Shown: piece after piece, positions 36,733 through 45,938 of the stretch
Layout: each line of letters starts with the position of its first letter
Numbering within the stretch: the first letter of the stretch is position 1
Assembly: GCF_004010055.1 (NCBI RefSeq)
Contig: NZ_RQVT01000050.1
Location: forward strand, 310,001-374,000
Length of the DNA: 64,000 nt
Origin: Psychroflexus aestuariivivens
GTDB lineage: Bacteria; Bacteroidota; Bacteroidia; Flavobacteriales; Flavobacteriaceae
Direction of reading: 5' to 3'
Position numbers and translations under genes: made by a program
Notes under the pieces: generated by a model
Told to the model about the DNA's origin: nothing
The model's input: only the letters and a program-made list of their open reading frames with translations
The model's database searches: none

Positions 36733-39174
36733 TCACTTCTTTTGAAGCTTCCTAATCATCTTTTGAATTCTATCGTTGAGCTTTTCAGAAGACAATTTTT
36801 CTCGCAATCTGTCGGTAATAATCGGAAATGAAAATGGTGTTGGATTTTGGCAAGATTTCCAAACAACCTGTTGTGAAGAAATCCGCTCTAAAGCTTTTTG
36901 CAAACGACCTTTCTCCAGAGAATGCTCAAAGGTTTCAGTAAATGCTTGTTGAAAAAGCAAATGCTCTGGTTCAAAATCTTTGAACACATCAAAAATAAGT
37001 TGAGAACTAGACTGCAAATGCTTGTTTTTAATCATTTTGTTAGGATAGCCCGTAAAAACTAATCCAGAAATGACAGCAATGTCCCTGAATTTTCGCCTTG
37101 CCATTTCAGTAGCATTCAGGCTTTTTTGCAAATCGTCCAATAAATATTCAACGCTGAATAAGTTATTATCCAAAACAGATTCAATATTGACAGGTTGGTC
37201 GGATAAAAGTTCGAATCCATAGTCGTTAAAAGCTAATGAAAAAGAAATTGGGGACAATAAACTAATGCGGTGCGCTAACAAACTTGCCATAGCTTCATGA
37301 ACAAAACGCCCTTCGAACGGGTAAAAAATATGATGAAATCCATCTCTGGTTTTAAAAGTTTCAATTAGAAATTCATCAGGTTTAGGAACAATAGATTCTT
37401 GCTGTTGCCTTTCAAAAATAGGTTGAAGGGCTTTTAATTCACGACTTTGATTTTCAGTGTTTAGATTGTAAAGCTCTTCTCTTAACAATGCACTCATTTG
37501 CGAAGTTAAAGTCAGCCGACCACCCATCCAACTTGGCACTTTGGCAGTTTTTGACTTTGATTTTCTCACCAAAACCTGCATACTTTTTACAGTGACTAAT
37601 TCCAGATTTCTACCCGCAAACGTAAAAACATCGCCGGGTTTAAGTTTAGAAATAAACCATTCTTCGATAGAACCGATAAAACCACCTTTCAAATATTTCA
37701 CTCCAAGCACAGCATCGCTAACAATCGTGCCAATTTGCAATCTGTGTCGCATAGCAATACCGCGATGATTCACTTTGAATTTGCCATCTGCTTCAATTTC
37801 AACTTTTTTATAATCCTCATAATTTTGAAGCGATTCTCCACCTGTGGTGATAAAATTTAGCGCCCAATTCCACTGTGATTCTGTTAGTGTTTGAAAACAA
37901 AATGTTGATTGAATTTCTGGAAAAATTTCATCAGGATAAAAACCGTCAGACACGGCTAAAGTGGTTAAATATTGCACCAAAACATCAAAACTGTTGAGGT
38001 AAGGTAAACGGTCTTCCACAGCTTTAAGTTTAACTGCTTTTTTTAATGCAGAGGCTTCGATCAACTCAATAGCGTGAGTGGGAAGAAAATAAATTTTACT
38101 TGTTTTACCAGGTTGATGACCGCTTCGGCCAGCACGTTGCATAAATCTGGCAACACCTTTTGGTCCGCCAATTTGGACTATACTTTCAACAGGTGCAAAA
38201 TCTACACCCAAATCCAAACTGGAAGTACAAACCACGGCTTTTAATGTTTCGTCTCTAATGGCATTTTCTACCCAAATTCGGGTGTTTTTGTCGATACTGC
38301 CGTGATGCATCGCCAGTTCACCAGCAAATTCAGGATGTTTTTCTAAAATCTTCTGAAACCAAATTTCACATTGAGAACGTGTGTTGGTAAACAACAAAGT
38401 GGTTTTGGAAGATTTAATTATAGGTATGACGTATTCCAGAAGATGCAATCCTAAATGTCCACGCCATGGAAATTTATCCATTGTTTCTGGGATGATGCTT
38501 TCAACTTGAATATTTTTATTCAACTTGGATTTGACCAGCACGGAATTTTTCAAATTTCTGAAATGATGACCAAGTAAAACTTCTTGAGCTTGATTCAAAT
38601 TGCCAATAGTGGCAGAAATACCCCAAATTTTTAGATTCTTACTAAGATTTTTCAGTCTTGATAATGCCAATTCTATCTGGACTCCACGTTTAGTCCCAAG
38701 CAACTCATGCCACTCGTCTATAACGATAGAATCACAGTTTTGAAATGTTTTAGGATAATTTTTGGAAGCCAAAAGTAAATGTAAGCTTTCAGGAGTGGTA
38801 ATTAGCAAATTCGGCATCTTTCGCCTTTGCTTAGCGCGTTCTTTTTGAGAAGTATCACCAGTTCGAATACCAATTGTGATATCCAGTTTCAAATCAGAAA
38901 TAAGTAGTTCTGCGGCTTGTTTTATTTCAACAGAAAGCGCTCTCAAAGGCGTAATCCAAACGGCTCGCAAACCTGTTTTCGATTTTTCAGTTATGATATT
39001 GGCTAAAATCGGCACCCATAACGCATAAGTTTTTCCGCTTCCTATGGGCGCATTCAGCAAACCATTTTTGCCTTCGGAAAATGCTTGCCATGTTTCTTTT
39101 TGAAAATCAAAAGGCGTCCAGTTTTTGGATGAAAACCAAGATTCAAAAATTGAAAAATTTGTTTGTTTCGACAT
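36733..39174 (-). CDS. Ligase-associated DEXH box helicase (Lhr-like)
   Basis: An 813-residue superfamily 2 helicase. Walker A is NAPIGSGKTYALW (P-loop 43-50) and the DEXH box is DEWH at 153-156, with SATIGN as motif III and MQRAGRSGHQPG as motif VI. An Lhr-type winged-helix region and C-terminal domain follow. The family usually sits beside an ATP-dependent DNA ligase, a beta-CASP exonuclease and a phosphoesterase in a DNA-repair cluster. None of these is next to it here. It is transcribed from its own promoter (39192-39222). Confidence 0.9.
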   Translation of the reverse strand: MSKQTNFSIFESWFSSKNWTPFDFQKETWQAFSEGKNGLLNAPIGSGKTYALWVPILANIITEKSKTGLRAVWITPLRALSVEIKQAAELLISDLKLDITIGIRTGDTSQKERAKQRRKMPNLLITTPESLHLLLASKNYPKTFQNCDSIVIDEWHELLGTKRGVQIELALSRLKNLSKNLKIWGISATIGNLNQAQEVLLGHHFRNLKNSVLVKSKLNKNIQVESIIPETMDKFPWRGHLGLHLLEYVIPIIKSSKTTLLFTNTRSQCEIWFQKILEKHPEFAGELAMHHGSIDKNTRIWVENAIRDETLKAVVCTSSLDLGVDFAPVESIVQIGGPKGVARFMQRAGRSGHQPGKTSKIYFLPTHAIELIEASALKKAVKLKAVEDRLPYLNSFDVLVQYLTTLAVSDGFYPDEIFPEIQSTFCFQTLTESQWNWALNFITTGGESLQNYEDYKKVEIEADGKFKVNHRGIAMRHRLQIGTIVSDAVLGVKYLKGGFIGSIEEWFISKLKPGDVFTFAGRNLELVTVKSMQVLVRKSKSKTAKVPSWMGGRLTLTSQMSALLREELYNLNTENQSRELKALQPIFERQQQESIVPKPDEFLIETFKTRDGFHHIFYPFEGRFVHEAMASLLAHRISLLSPISFSLAFNDYGFELLSDQPVNIESVLDNNLFSVEYLLDDLQKSLNATEMARRKFRDIAVISGLVFTGYPNKMIKNKHLQSSSQLIFDVFKDFEPEHLLFQQAFTETFEHSLEKGRLQKALERISSQQVVWKSCQNPTPFSFPIITDRLREKLSSEKLNDRIQKMIRKLQKK

Positions 39175-39191
39175 AAGTGGAACAATACTTT

Positions 39192-39222
39192 CAAATTTAG
39201 ACTAAAATGAAAACCAATCAAA
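39192..39222 (-). promoter_or_regulatory. Promoter of the Lhr-like helicase gene
   Basis: On the minus strand TTTG (39222-39219) is followed by exactly 19 bases and TAAATTTG (39199-39192), a complete match to the Bacteroidota TTTG-N19-TAnnTTTG promoter. The -7 element ends 17 bases before the start codon. Confidence 0.65.
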
Positions 39223-39316
39223 AAACAAATGTGAATTATTTTGAAAACTAAAAGCGATTTTTTTTCTTTTATAGAGTAAAACTCTAGCCTTATCATAACA
39301 TTCTATCAAATTTAGC

Positions 39317-39345
39317 TTTTGTTAAAATTATTGGTCTTAATTTTG
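39317..39345 (+). promoter_or_regulatory. Promoter of hemH
   Basis: TTTTG (39317-39321) is separated by 16 bases from TAATTTTG (39338-39345), which ends 28 bases before the hemH ATG. Spacing is one base short of the usual 17-23. It is divergent from the helicase promoter about 95 bases away. Confidence 0.5.
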
Positions 39346-39373
39346 AATTTGATGAAATTTTGAAATCTAAATT

Positions 39374-40408
39374 ATGAAAGGAGTTTTATTAGTCAATTTA
39401 GGTTCGCCAAAATCAACTGATCCTAAAGATGTTAAAAAATATCTCGGTCAGTTTCTGATGGACGAGCGTGTAATCGATATTCCTAAAATATTCAGGTCTA
39501 TTTTAGTAAAAGGCATAGTTTTGAACACAAGACCTAAGAAATCGGCAGAAGCATATTCCAAAATTTGGTGGGATGAAGGCTCGCCATTAATTGTCTTATC
39601 AAAACGACTTCAAAAAGGCATTGACGAAATGACTAGTGTTCCAATTGCACTAGCCATGCGTTATGGTCAGCCATCTATTGAACAGGGTTTGCAAGAATTG
39701 CACGATCAAGGCGTCGATGAGGTTTTGTTGATGCCGCTTTATCCTCAATTTGCGATGGCTACAACTGAAACGATTTTGGTATTAGCTGAAGAATTGCGTC
39801 GTGAAAAATTTCCTAAAATGGAATTCACAACTTTACCACCATTTTATAATCACCCAGATTACGTAACGGTGTTGTCTAGAAGTATCGGAGAACAATTAGA
39901 TGATTTTGATTATGATCATTTACTTTTCAGTTATCATGGTGTGCCAGAGCGACATATTAGAAAAAGTGACATTACCAACTCGCATTGTAAAATTGATGGC
40001 AGTTGTTGCCAAACACCATCCAAAGCACATCAGTTTTGCTATCGTCACCAATGTTTTGAAACTACAAGACAAGTCGCTGAAACTTTGAATTTGAAAGAAG
40101 GAACTTTTAGCACATCATTCCAGTCTAGATTAGGCTTTGATCCGTGGTTGAAACCTTATACCGATAGAACCGTAGAGAAATTAGGTCTTGAAGGAACCAA
40201 AAAATTAGCGGTAGTTTCGCCAGCTTTTGTTTCTGATTGTTTAGAAACTTTGGAAGAAATAAATATGGAAGCCCGAGAGATTTTCGAAGAATCTGGAGGT
40301 GATGATTTCAAATTTATTCCTTGTTTGAATGACCGAAAAGACTGGGTAAAAACCCTGAGTCGCTGGATAGATGAATGGGCGAATCAACCAGAATCTAAAG
40401 TGTCGTAA
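39374..40408 (+). CDS. hemH: Ferrochelatase
   Basis: This enzyme inserts Fe(II) into protoporphyrin IX, the last step of heme b synthesis. The 344-residue protein starts KGVLLVNLGSPKS and has the active-site SYHGVPERH with His188. A Cys-rich stretch follows near residues 200-220 (HCKIDGSCC, FCYRHQC), with five cysteines in about 20 positions. This recalls the [2Fe-2S]-binding insertions known in some bacterial ferrochelatases. It heads a gene run that also contains hemJ-, hemB- and hemE-type genes. The MATE transporter ATG follows its stop directly. Confidence 0.95.
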   Translation: MKGVLLVNLGSPKSTDPKDVKKYLGQFLMDERVIDIPKIFRSILVKGIVLNTRPKKSAEAYSKIWWDEGSPLIVLSKRLQKGIDEMTSVPIALAMRYGQPSIEQGLQELHDQGVDEVLLMPLYPQFAMATTETILVLAEELRREKFPKMEFTTLPPFYNHPDYVTVLSRSIGEQLDDFDYDHLLFSYHGVPERHIRKSDITNSHCKIDGSCCQTPSKAHQFCYRHQCFETTRQVAETLNLKEGTFSTSFQSRLGFDPWLKPYTDRTVEKLGLEGTKKLAVVSPAFVSDCLETLEEINMEAREIFEESGGDDFKFIPCLNDRKDWVKTLSRWIDEWANQPESKVS

Positions 40409-41758
40409 ATGTCCAAAATTAGATCAGAAGAACTTGGTAATGCGCCAATTGGTAAATTGCTGATTAAACAAGCTGTTCCTGCTTCTATTGGTATCCTTGT
40501 GATGTCCATCAATATTTTGGTGGACACTATTTTTGTTGGAAACTGGATAGGTTCTATAGCAATAGCAGCTATTAATGTCGTTCTTCCAGTATCTTTTTTT
40601 ATTGCTGCCTTGGGTATGGCAATTGGTATTGGTGGTTCTTCAATTATTTCAAGAGCACTTGGCAAAAACGACCACTCTAAAGCCTTGAAAACCTTTGGTA
40701 ATCAAATTACAATTACTCTACTGCTGACTGTTTTTCTTGCACTTATTGGATTGGTTTATATCAACGATTTGATTCCTGCATTTGGAGGAAAAGGTGATAT
40801 TTTCGAGCCTGCAAAAATTTATTATCGCGTTGTTTTATACGGTGTTCCCGTCTTGGCTCTAGCCATGATGGGAAATAGCGTAATTCGTGCAGAGGGCAAA
40901 CCAAAGTTTGCCATGGTTGCCATGATTATTCCTTCGGTGGGAAATTTACTGATGGATTATTTATTCATCAATGTTTTAGATTATGGTATGCTTGGTGCTG
41001 CCTGGGCAAGCACAGGTTCATATGTTTTGTGTCTAGGTTATATAATTTGGTTTTTTCTATCCAAAAATTCAGAATTGAAAATTAGATTTTCAGATTTTGG
41101 ATTGCATCGGAAGATTTTAAAAGAAATTAGCGCTTTAGGCTTTGTAACGCTTTCTAGACAAGCTGTGGTGAGTGTAACCTATCTTTTGCTGAATAATATT
41201 TTGTTTGAATTAGGCGGTGAATCCTCGGTAGCAACTTATGCGATTCTCGCCAGAATGCTCATGTTTGCACTCTTTCCGGTTTTGGGGGTAACGCAAGGTT
41301 TTTTGCCAATTGCTGGTTATAATTACGGCGCAGAACAATATGCTAGAGTTAGAGAAAGTATCAATAAAGCTATAATTTATGCGTCTTCAGTAGCAATTTT
41401 GGTATTTGGAGTAATTATGATTTTTCCAGAAAGTATTGTCACAGTTTTTACTAAAGATGAACAAGTTTTAAAAGATGCTCCAGGAGCAATGCGCTGGGTT
41501 TTTGCAGCTATTCCTGTCATTTCCATACAACTTATAGGTTCTGCTTATTTTCAAGCCATCGGCAAAGCAACACCAGCTTTTTTACTGACGCTAACACGAC
41601 AAGGATTTTTCTTTATTCCGTTGATTTTCATTCTTCCTGAATATTACGGAGAATTGGGAGTCTGGATTTCATTTCCGCTTGCTGACCTCATTTCAACTAT
41701 TGTAACAGGTTTTTTTCTGAATAGAGAAATTCGATTGAATCTGAAGCCAAGTCAGTGA
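40409..41758 (+). CDS. MATE family efflux transporter
   Basis: A 449-residue antiporter with about 12 membrane helices in two MatE repeats. LLIKQAVPASIGILVMSINI and VDTIFVGNWIG mark the first and VTLSRQAVVSVTYLLLNN the second; the segment FPVLGVTQGFLPIAGYNYGA is typical of the family. It would export a cationic or aromatic compound using Na+ or H+. It starts on the base after hemH, so porphyrin or heme-related export is conceivable (inference from position only). Confidence 0.92.
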   Translation: MSKIRSEELGNAPIGKLLIKQAVPASIGILVMSINILVDTIFVGNWIGSIAIAAINVVLPVSFFIAALGMAIGIGGSSIISRALGKNDHSKALKTFGNQITITLLLTVFLALIGLVYINDLIPAFGGKGDIFEPAKIYYRVVLYGVPVLALAMMGNSVIRAEGKPKFAMVAMIIPSVGNLLMDYLFINVLDYGMLGAAWASTGSYVLCLGYIIWFFLSKNSELKIRFSDFGLHRKILKEISALGFVTLSRQAVVSVTYLLLNNILFELGGESSVATYAILARMLMFALFPVLGVTQGFLPIAGYNYGAEQYARVRESINKAIIYASSVAILVFGVIMIFPESIVTVFTKDEQVLKDAPGAMRWVFAAIPVISIQLIGSAYFQAIGKATPAFLLTLTRQGFFFIPLIFILPEYYGELGVWISFPLADLISTIVTGFFLNREIRLNLKPSQ

Positions 41759-41821
41759 AAAAGATCAATTTTCTGTTTTATAGCTGAATTTATTTAAAGT
41801 AAAATCTATTCTATTATCATG

Positions 41822-41836
41822 AAGCTTAGTAAGCTT
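41822..41836. repeat. Palindrome AAGCTTA-G-TAAGCTT
   Basis: A perfect 15-base palindrome with 7-base arms lies in the gap between the MATE gene and the 38-codon ORF. There is no T run after it. It may be an operator or chance. Confidence 0.35.
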
Positions 41837-41907
41837 TATACTATGAAATCACAGAATTTACGTATTTTTAAAAATTGAATGCCTCAGAAATTTCATAAAA
41901 AAGAATC

Positions 41908-42024
41908 ATGACTCAAAAAGAAATCGATACACTAAAAATTGAATTGATGCAAAAAATAATAGCTTGTGATGAGGTTGAAACTCTGAAAAGCATAAAAAAA
42001 TTACTCGAGAAAAAATCTGAATAA
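41908..42024 (+). CDS. Small 38-residue protein resembling the N-terminal part of some antitoxins
   Basis: An ATG-started frame encodes 38 residues, MTQKEIDTLKIELMQKIIAC and onward to KKLLEKKSE. The amphipathic helix pattern with IIACDEVETL resembles, from memory, the N-terminal helices of small Bacteroidota antitoxins encoded before RelE/ParE-type toxins. No toxin gene follows. The next gene is the hemJ-type gene 82 bases on. It could be a remnant of an antitoxin, a complete microprotein or a chance frame. Regular helix periodicity favours a real protein. Confidence 0.4.
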   Translation: MTQKEIDTLKIELMQKIIACDEVETLKSIKKLLEKKSE

Positions 42025-42106
42025 CTTTCATTTCAAATTTGAATTTTAAATACCAAAAACTTCAATATTTGTGTTTTTTAAATTATGTCTAAAAAAATAG
42101 CAAATC

Positions 42107-42649
42107 ATGGATTATAACTATATCAAAGCGCTTCACCTTATTTTTGTGATCACTTGGTTTGCAGGTTTATTTTACATTCCGAGGCTTTTTATTTATCATA
42201 TCGAAGCTAGACAAAAACCGCAACCTGACGCCGATATTTTAAGCGAACAATTGAAAATTATGAGCAAGCGTTTGTGGTATATTATCACTTGGCCATCGGC
42301 AATTTTGGCTATAATTTTTGCTATTTGGTTGTTGGTTTTAATTCCGTCTTGGCTAACTCAACCATGGATGCATGTAAAGTTGTTTTTTGTTGTTTTGCTA
42401 ATCTTGTATCATTTGAAAAACCACCAGATTTTCAAACAATTTCAAAAGGATGACATTCGCTGGACGTCCAACCAAATGCGATTTTGGAATGAAGGTGCCA
42501 CCATTATCCTGTTTGCAATAGTTTTTTTAGTAATTTTAAAAAGTGCCATCAACTGGATTTTTGGTTTGTTTGGATTACTCGGACTTGCAGGTTTATTGAT
42601 GCTAGGCATCAGATTGTACAAAAAAACTAGATCAAAAAATAAAAAATAA
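42107..42649 (+). CDS. hemJ: HemJ-type protoporphyrinogen IX oxidase (CopD/UPF0093 family)
   Basis: A 180-residue membrane protein of the HemJ family, which oxidises protoporphyrinogen IX to protoporphyrin IX. It has four to five hydrophobic segments and starts with YIKALHLIFVITWFAGLFYI (residues 5-24), carrying the conserved His10. It lies among hemH, hemB and hemE, and no HemG or HemY gene is in the window, which supports this call over a copper-resistance CopD. The histidine kinase gene begins 9 bases after its stop. Confidence 0.85.
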   Translation: MDYNYIKALHLIFVITWFAGLFYIPRLFIYHIEARQKPQPDADILSEQLKIMSKRLWYIITWPSAILAIIFAIWLLVLIPSWLTQPWMHVKLFFVVLLILYHLKNHQIFKQFQKDDIRWTSNQMRFWNEGATIILFAIVFLVILKSAINWIFGLFGLLGLAGLLMLGIRLYKKTRSKNKK

Positions 42650-42658
42650 ATTTTACGC

Positions 42659-44110
42659 ATGTTTAATTTGACGAGATCACTTAGAACCAGAATTTTTATC
42701 TCTATGATAACTTTGGTACTTGGGGCATCCATTCTTATTGCAGGCGTAACAATTCACCAGTATAATGAAGAAGCCAAAGAACTCCATCGCGAAAAACTAA
42801 ACCGTAAAGAAAACGCGATTAAAGCAAACATCAATTATGTTTTAAGGACAACAACTTACCCCGTTGATAGCGAAAATTTACCATTGATTTTTAAAGATAA
42901 AATCTATGAAATTCAAGATATTCATGATACTGAAATAAATATTTACGATTTGAATGGCTATTTGCTAAAATCTTCTTTTGCTACATTTTATATGGACTCC
43001 GTTGAAACTAGAATGGATCCAAAAAAAATTCAAGAATTAAATAATTCAAGCGACAAAAAATACGTTGAGAATTTTCAAAAAAACGGACAAGACTATCAAT
43101 CTTCTTATACTTATATCTTAGATAATTATTTTAAACCAATAGGTATTCTGAATTTACCTTATATCGAAGACGATAATTTTTTAGACAAAGAATTGCGCGA
43201 ATTTTTAATTCTACTATCACAGGTTTATATTTTTATGTTGATTGTTGCAATTATTTTAGCCTATTTCCTATCAAAATATATCACAAGCTCTTTGCAATCC
43301 ATCAGTAAAAAGATTACCAAAACAAGGTTAGAACAGCAAAACCCAAAAATAGTTCCGCAAGACATCAGTGTAGAAGTCCGTCCATTAGTTACAGCGTATA
43401 ATCAAATGATCGACGAGCTCGAAGAAAGTGCGCTCAAACTTGCCAAATCTGAAAGAGAAGAAGCTTGGCGACAAATGGCAAGACAAGTCGCACATGAAAT
43501 TAAAAACCCACTCACGCCTATGCGACTAAGTATTCAGAGTTTTGAAAGGAAATTTGATCCCAACGATCCAGGAATTATAACAAAAGTGAGCGATTTTTCA
43601 AAAACCATGGTTCAACAAATCGACAATTTGAGTGCTATTGCTGGTGCGTTTTCAGATTTTGCCAAAATGCCTGCTCAACAAAATGAAACACTAGATGTTG
43701 TTGAAACTCTAAAATTAGCCTTAGATATTTTCAATGATCAAAATATTCATTTTTTAAGTAAATCTGATCAAATTCTGATTAGATTTGACAAAAATCAATT
43801 GATTCGTATAGTTACTAATTTGGTGAAAAACGCTATTCAAGCGACAGAATCGAAAAACAATCCGTATATTAAAGTTCAAGTTTCAACCGATAAAGATTCC
43901 GTGTATATTTCAATAGAAGATAACGGGGTTGGTATTTCTGAAGAAATGCAAGAACGTATTTTTGAACCGCGTTTCACCACAAAATCTAGCGGAATGGGAT
44001 TGGGTTTAGGCATGGTTAAAAATATTATTGAAACTTATAAAGGCGACATAAAATTGACCTCAGAAATTGATGAAGGCACTATATTTACAGTAAAATTACC
44101 AAAAAATTAA
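42659..44110 (+). CDS. NtrY-like HAMP sensor histidine kinase
   Basis: A 483-residue kinase. Membrane helices lie near residues 12-34 and 178-202 and flank a periplasmic sensor region. A HAMP linker follows, then HisKA with His279 in QVAHEIKNPLTPMRLS and HATPase with NLVKNAIQAT, EDNGVGIS and MGLGLGMV. The HEIKNPLTP form is typical of NtrY/AtoS-type kinases that pair with sigma-54 activators. No regulator gene is adjacent. It sits within 10 bases of both neighbours in the heme gene run, so it is probably cotranscribed. Confidence 0.92.
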   Translation: MFNLTRSLRTRIFISMITLVLGASILIAGVTIHQYNEEAKELHREKLNRKENAIKANINYVLRTTTYPVDSENLPLIFKDKIYEIQDIHDTEINIYDLNGYLLKSSFATFYMDSVETRMDPKKIQELNNSSDKKYVENFQKNGQDYQSSYTYILDNYFKPIGILNLPYIEDDNFLDKELREFLILLSQVYIFMLIVAIILAYFLSKYITSSLQSISKKITKTRLEQQNPKIVPQDISVEVRPLVTAYNQMIDELEESALKLAKSEREEAWRQMARQVAHEIKNPLTPMRLSIQSFERKFDPNDPGIITKVSDFSKTMVQQIDNLSAIAGAFSDFAKMPAQQNETLDVVETLKLALDIFNDQNIHFLSKSDQILIRFDKNQLIRIVTNLVKNAIQATESKNNPYIKVQVSTDKDSVYISIEDNGVGISEEMQERIFEPRFTTKSSGMGLGLGMVKNIIETYKGDIKLTSEIDEGTIFTVKLPKN

Positions 44111-44114
44111 AATT

Positions 44115-44891
44115 ATGGATTTTGAAAATCTTTTAGTCGAAATCAACGACAACATCGCCATTGTGCGAATAAACAGACCCAAAAAACTCAATGCACTCAA
44201 CCGTGAAACCATAGGAGAAATTCACAGTGCATTCGATGCTTTATTGAAAAATCAAGATGTCAAAGTTGTGATTTTAACAGGCAGCGGCGAGAAAGCTTTT
44301 GTTGCCGGTGCAGACATTGCAGAATTTTCAGACTATTCGGTAGAAGAAGGCAAAGACTTGGCAGCAAAAGGCCAAGAATTGGTGTTCGATTATATTGCGA
44401 ATTTCCCAAAACCAGTAATTGCCGCTGTCAACGGATTTGCACTTGGAGGCGGTTTGGAATTAGCGATGTCAGCTCATTTCAGAATTGCGAGCGACAATGC
44501 AAAACTCGGTTTGCCAGAAACTTCACTTGGTGTAATTCCAGGTTATGGCGGGACACAACGTTTACCCGAATTGGTTGGCAAAGGTCGCGCTATGGAAATG
44601 ATTATGACTGCAGGAATGATTGATGCAGAAACTGCCAAAAATTACGGTTTAGTCAATCACGTAACGAGTGTAGAAGAATTATTGCCTTTAGCAGAAAAAT
44701 TAGCTGGTAAAATCCTCAACAATTCTATGCAAGCCATTTCATCTGCTATTAAAGCAGTCAATGATAATTATAAAATAGGTGTGGATGGTTACCAAACTGA
44801 AATCGACAGTTTTGGAAATGCTTTTGGTACAGAAGATTTCAAAGAAGGTACCGATGCATTTTTGAATAAACGAAAAGCAAACTTCAAATAA
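44115..44891 (+). CDS. Enoyl-CoA hydratase/crotonase
   Basis: A 258-residue crotonase that hydrates 2-enoyl-CoA. The CoA-binding/oxyanion stretches AFVAGADIAEF and NGFALGGGLELAMSAH are present, and LPETSLGVIPGYGGTQRLP carries the second catalytic Glu. Both catalytic glutamates of the bacterial short-chain family (in GGGLELAM and LPETSLG) are there. Length is normal. It lies 4 bases after the kinase gene and 6 before hemB. A link to heme is not expected, so this may be simple operon packing. Confidence 0.9.
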   Translation: MDFENLLVEINDNIAIVRINRPKKLNALNRETIGEIHSAFDALLKNQDVKVVILTGSGEKAFVAGADIAEFSDYSVEEGKDLAAKGQELVFDYIANFPKPVIAAVNGFALGGGLELAMSAHFRIASDNAKLGLPETSLGVIPGYGGTQRLPELVGKGRAMEMIMTAGMIDAETAKNYGLVNHVTSVEELLPLAEKLAGKILNNSMQAISSAIKAVNDNYKIGVDGYQTEIDSFGNAFGTEDFKEGTDAFLNKRKANFK

Positions 44892-44897
44892 CAGCTC

Positions 44898-45884
44898 ATG
44901 TTTCCATTACAAAGACACCGTCGTTTAAGACAAAACGAAGCTATTCGTGCGTTAACACGTGAAAACCATTTGCGACCAAGTGATTTTATCGTGCCACTTT
45001 TTGTGGTTGAAGGACAAAATGTGAAAGAGGAAATTAATTCCATGCCGAATTATTTCCGTTTCAGTTTGGATTTGCTGGAGAAGGAAGTCAAGGAACTTTG
45101 GCAAATGGGATTGAAATCAGTTTTACTTTTCGTAAAAGTTGATGATAAATTGAAAGACAATCGTGGAAAAGAAGCCACAAATCCAGATGGATTGATGCAA
45201 CGCGCAATCAAGACAGTTAAAAATGCTGTTCCAGAAATGCTTGTCATGACTGATGTTGCCTTAGATCCTTATTCAAAATTTGGACACGATGGCATTGTCG
45301 AAAACGGTCAAATTATAAATGACAGAACAAATTCAGCTTTAGCACAAATGGCCTTGAGCCATGCACAAGCCGGAGCAGATTTTGTCGCACCGAGCGATAT
45401 GATGGATGGTAGAATACTTGAAATTCGAAGTGTTTTGGAAGATGCACATTTTTATAATACTGGAATTATGAGTTATTCAGCCAAGTTTGCTTCAGCATTT
45501 TATGGACCATTTCGAGACGCTTTGGATTCTGCACCTGTAGATGTAGCTGATGTTCCTAAAAACAAGCAAACATACCAAATGGATCCTGCCAATAGAAATG
45601 AAGCTTTGAAAGAAAGCTTTTCTGATATTGAAGAAGGTGCCGATATTATTATGGTAAAACCAGGATTGTGTTATCTGGATATTGTTCGAGATTTGGCGAA
45701 TGAAATAGAATTGCCAATCGCAGTTTACCAAGTTAGTGGCGAATACGCCATGATCAAAGCGGCTTCTGCAAAAGGTTGGTTGGATCATGATGCGGTAATG
45801 TTAGAACAACTGACAGCTATCAAAAGAGCCGGAGCCACGATGATTGCAAGTTATTTTGCGAAAGATGCTGTAAAACTACTTTAG
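44898..45884 (+). CDS. hemB: Delta-aminolevulinic acid dehydratase (porphobilinogen synthase)
   Basis: It joins two 5-aminolevulinate molecules to porphobilinogen. The 328-residue protein has the Schiff-base lysine region IIMVKPGLCYLDIV and the second lysine region SYSAKFASAFYGPFRDA. The metal site reads DVALDPYSKFGHDG, where zinc enzymes have a Cys triad, so this is the Mg-dependent, Asp-containing type. Spacing to the crotonase gene is 6 bases and to hemE 54 bases. Confidence 0.97.
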   Translation: MFPLQRHRRLRQNEAIRALTRENHLRPSDFIVPLFVVEGQNVKEEINSMPNYFRFSLDLLEKEVKELWQMGLKSVLLFVKVDDKLKDNRGKEATNPDGLMQRAIKTVKNAVPEMLVMTDVALDPYSKFGHDGIVENGQIINDRTNSALAQMALSHAQAGADFVAPSDMMDGRILEIRSVLEDAHFYNTGIMSYSAKFASAFYGPFRDALDSAPVDVADVPKNKQTYQMDPANRNEALKESFSDIEEGADIIMVKPGLCYLDIVRDLANEIELPIAVYQVSGEYAMIKAASAKGWLDHDAVMLEQLTAIKRAGATMIASYFAKDAVKLL

Positions 45885-45889
45885 CTAAG

Positions 45890-45897
45890 TAAATTTG
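45890..45897 (+). promoter_or_regulatory. Possible -7 promoter element for hemE (TAAATTTG)
   Basis: An exact TAnnTTTG match 41 bases before the hemE ATG, in the 54-base gap after hemB. No TTG lies at proper distance, so an internal promoter is only possible. Confidence 0.3.
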
Positions 45898-45938
45898 TCA
45901 ACTTAAAATATTACTCAAAATTTATTAAAATAAAATCG

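Noticed and set aside
41822-41836. AAGCTTAGTAAGCTT as a transcription terminator of the MATE gene.
   Set aside because: The arms are AT-rich and no T run follows, so a terminator is unlikely.
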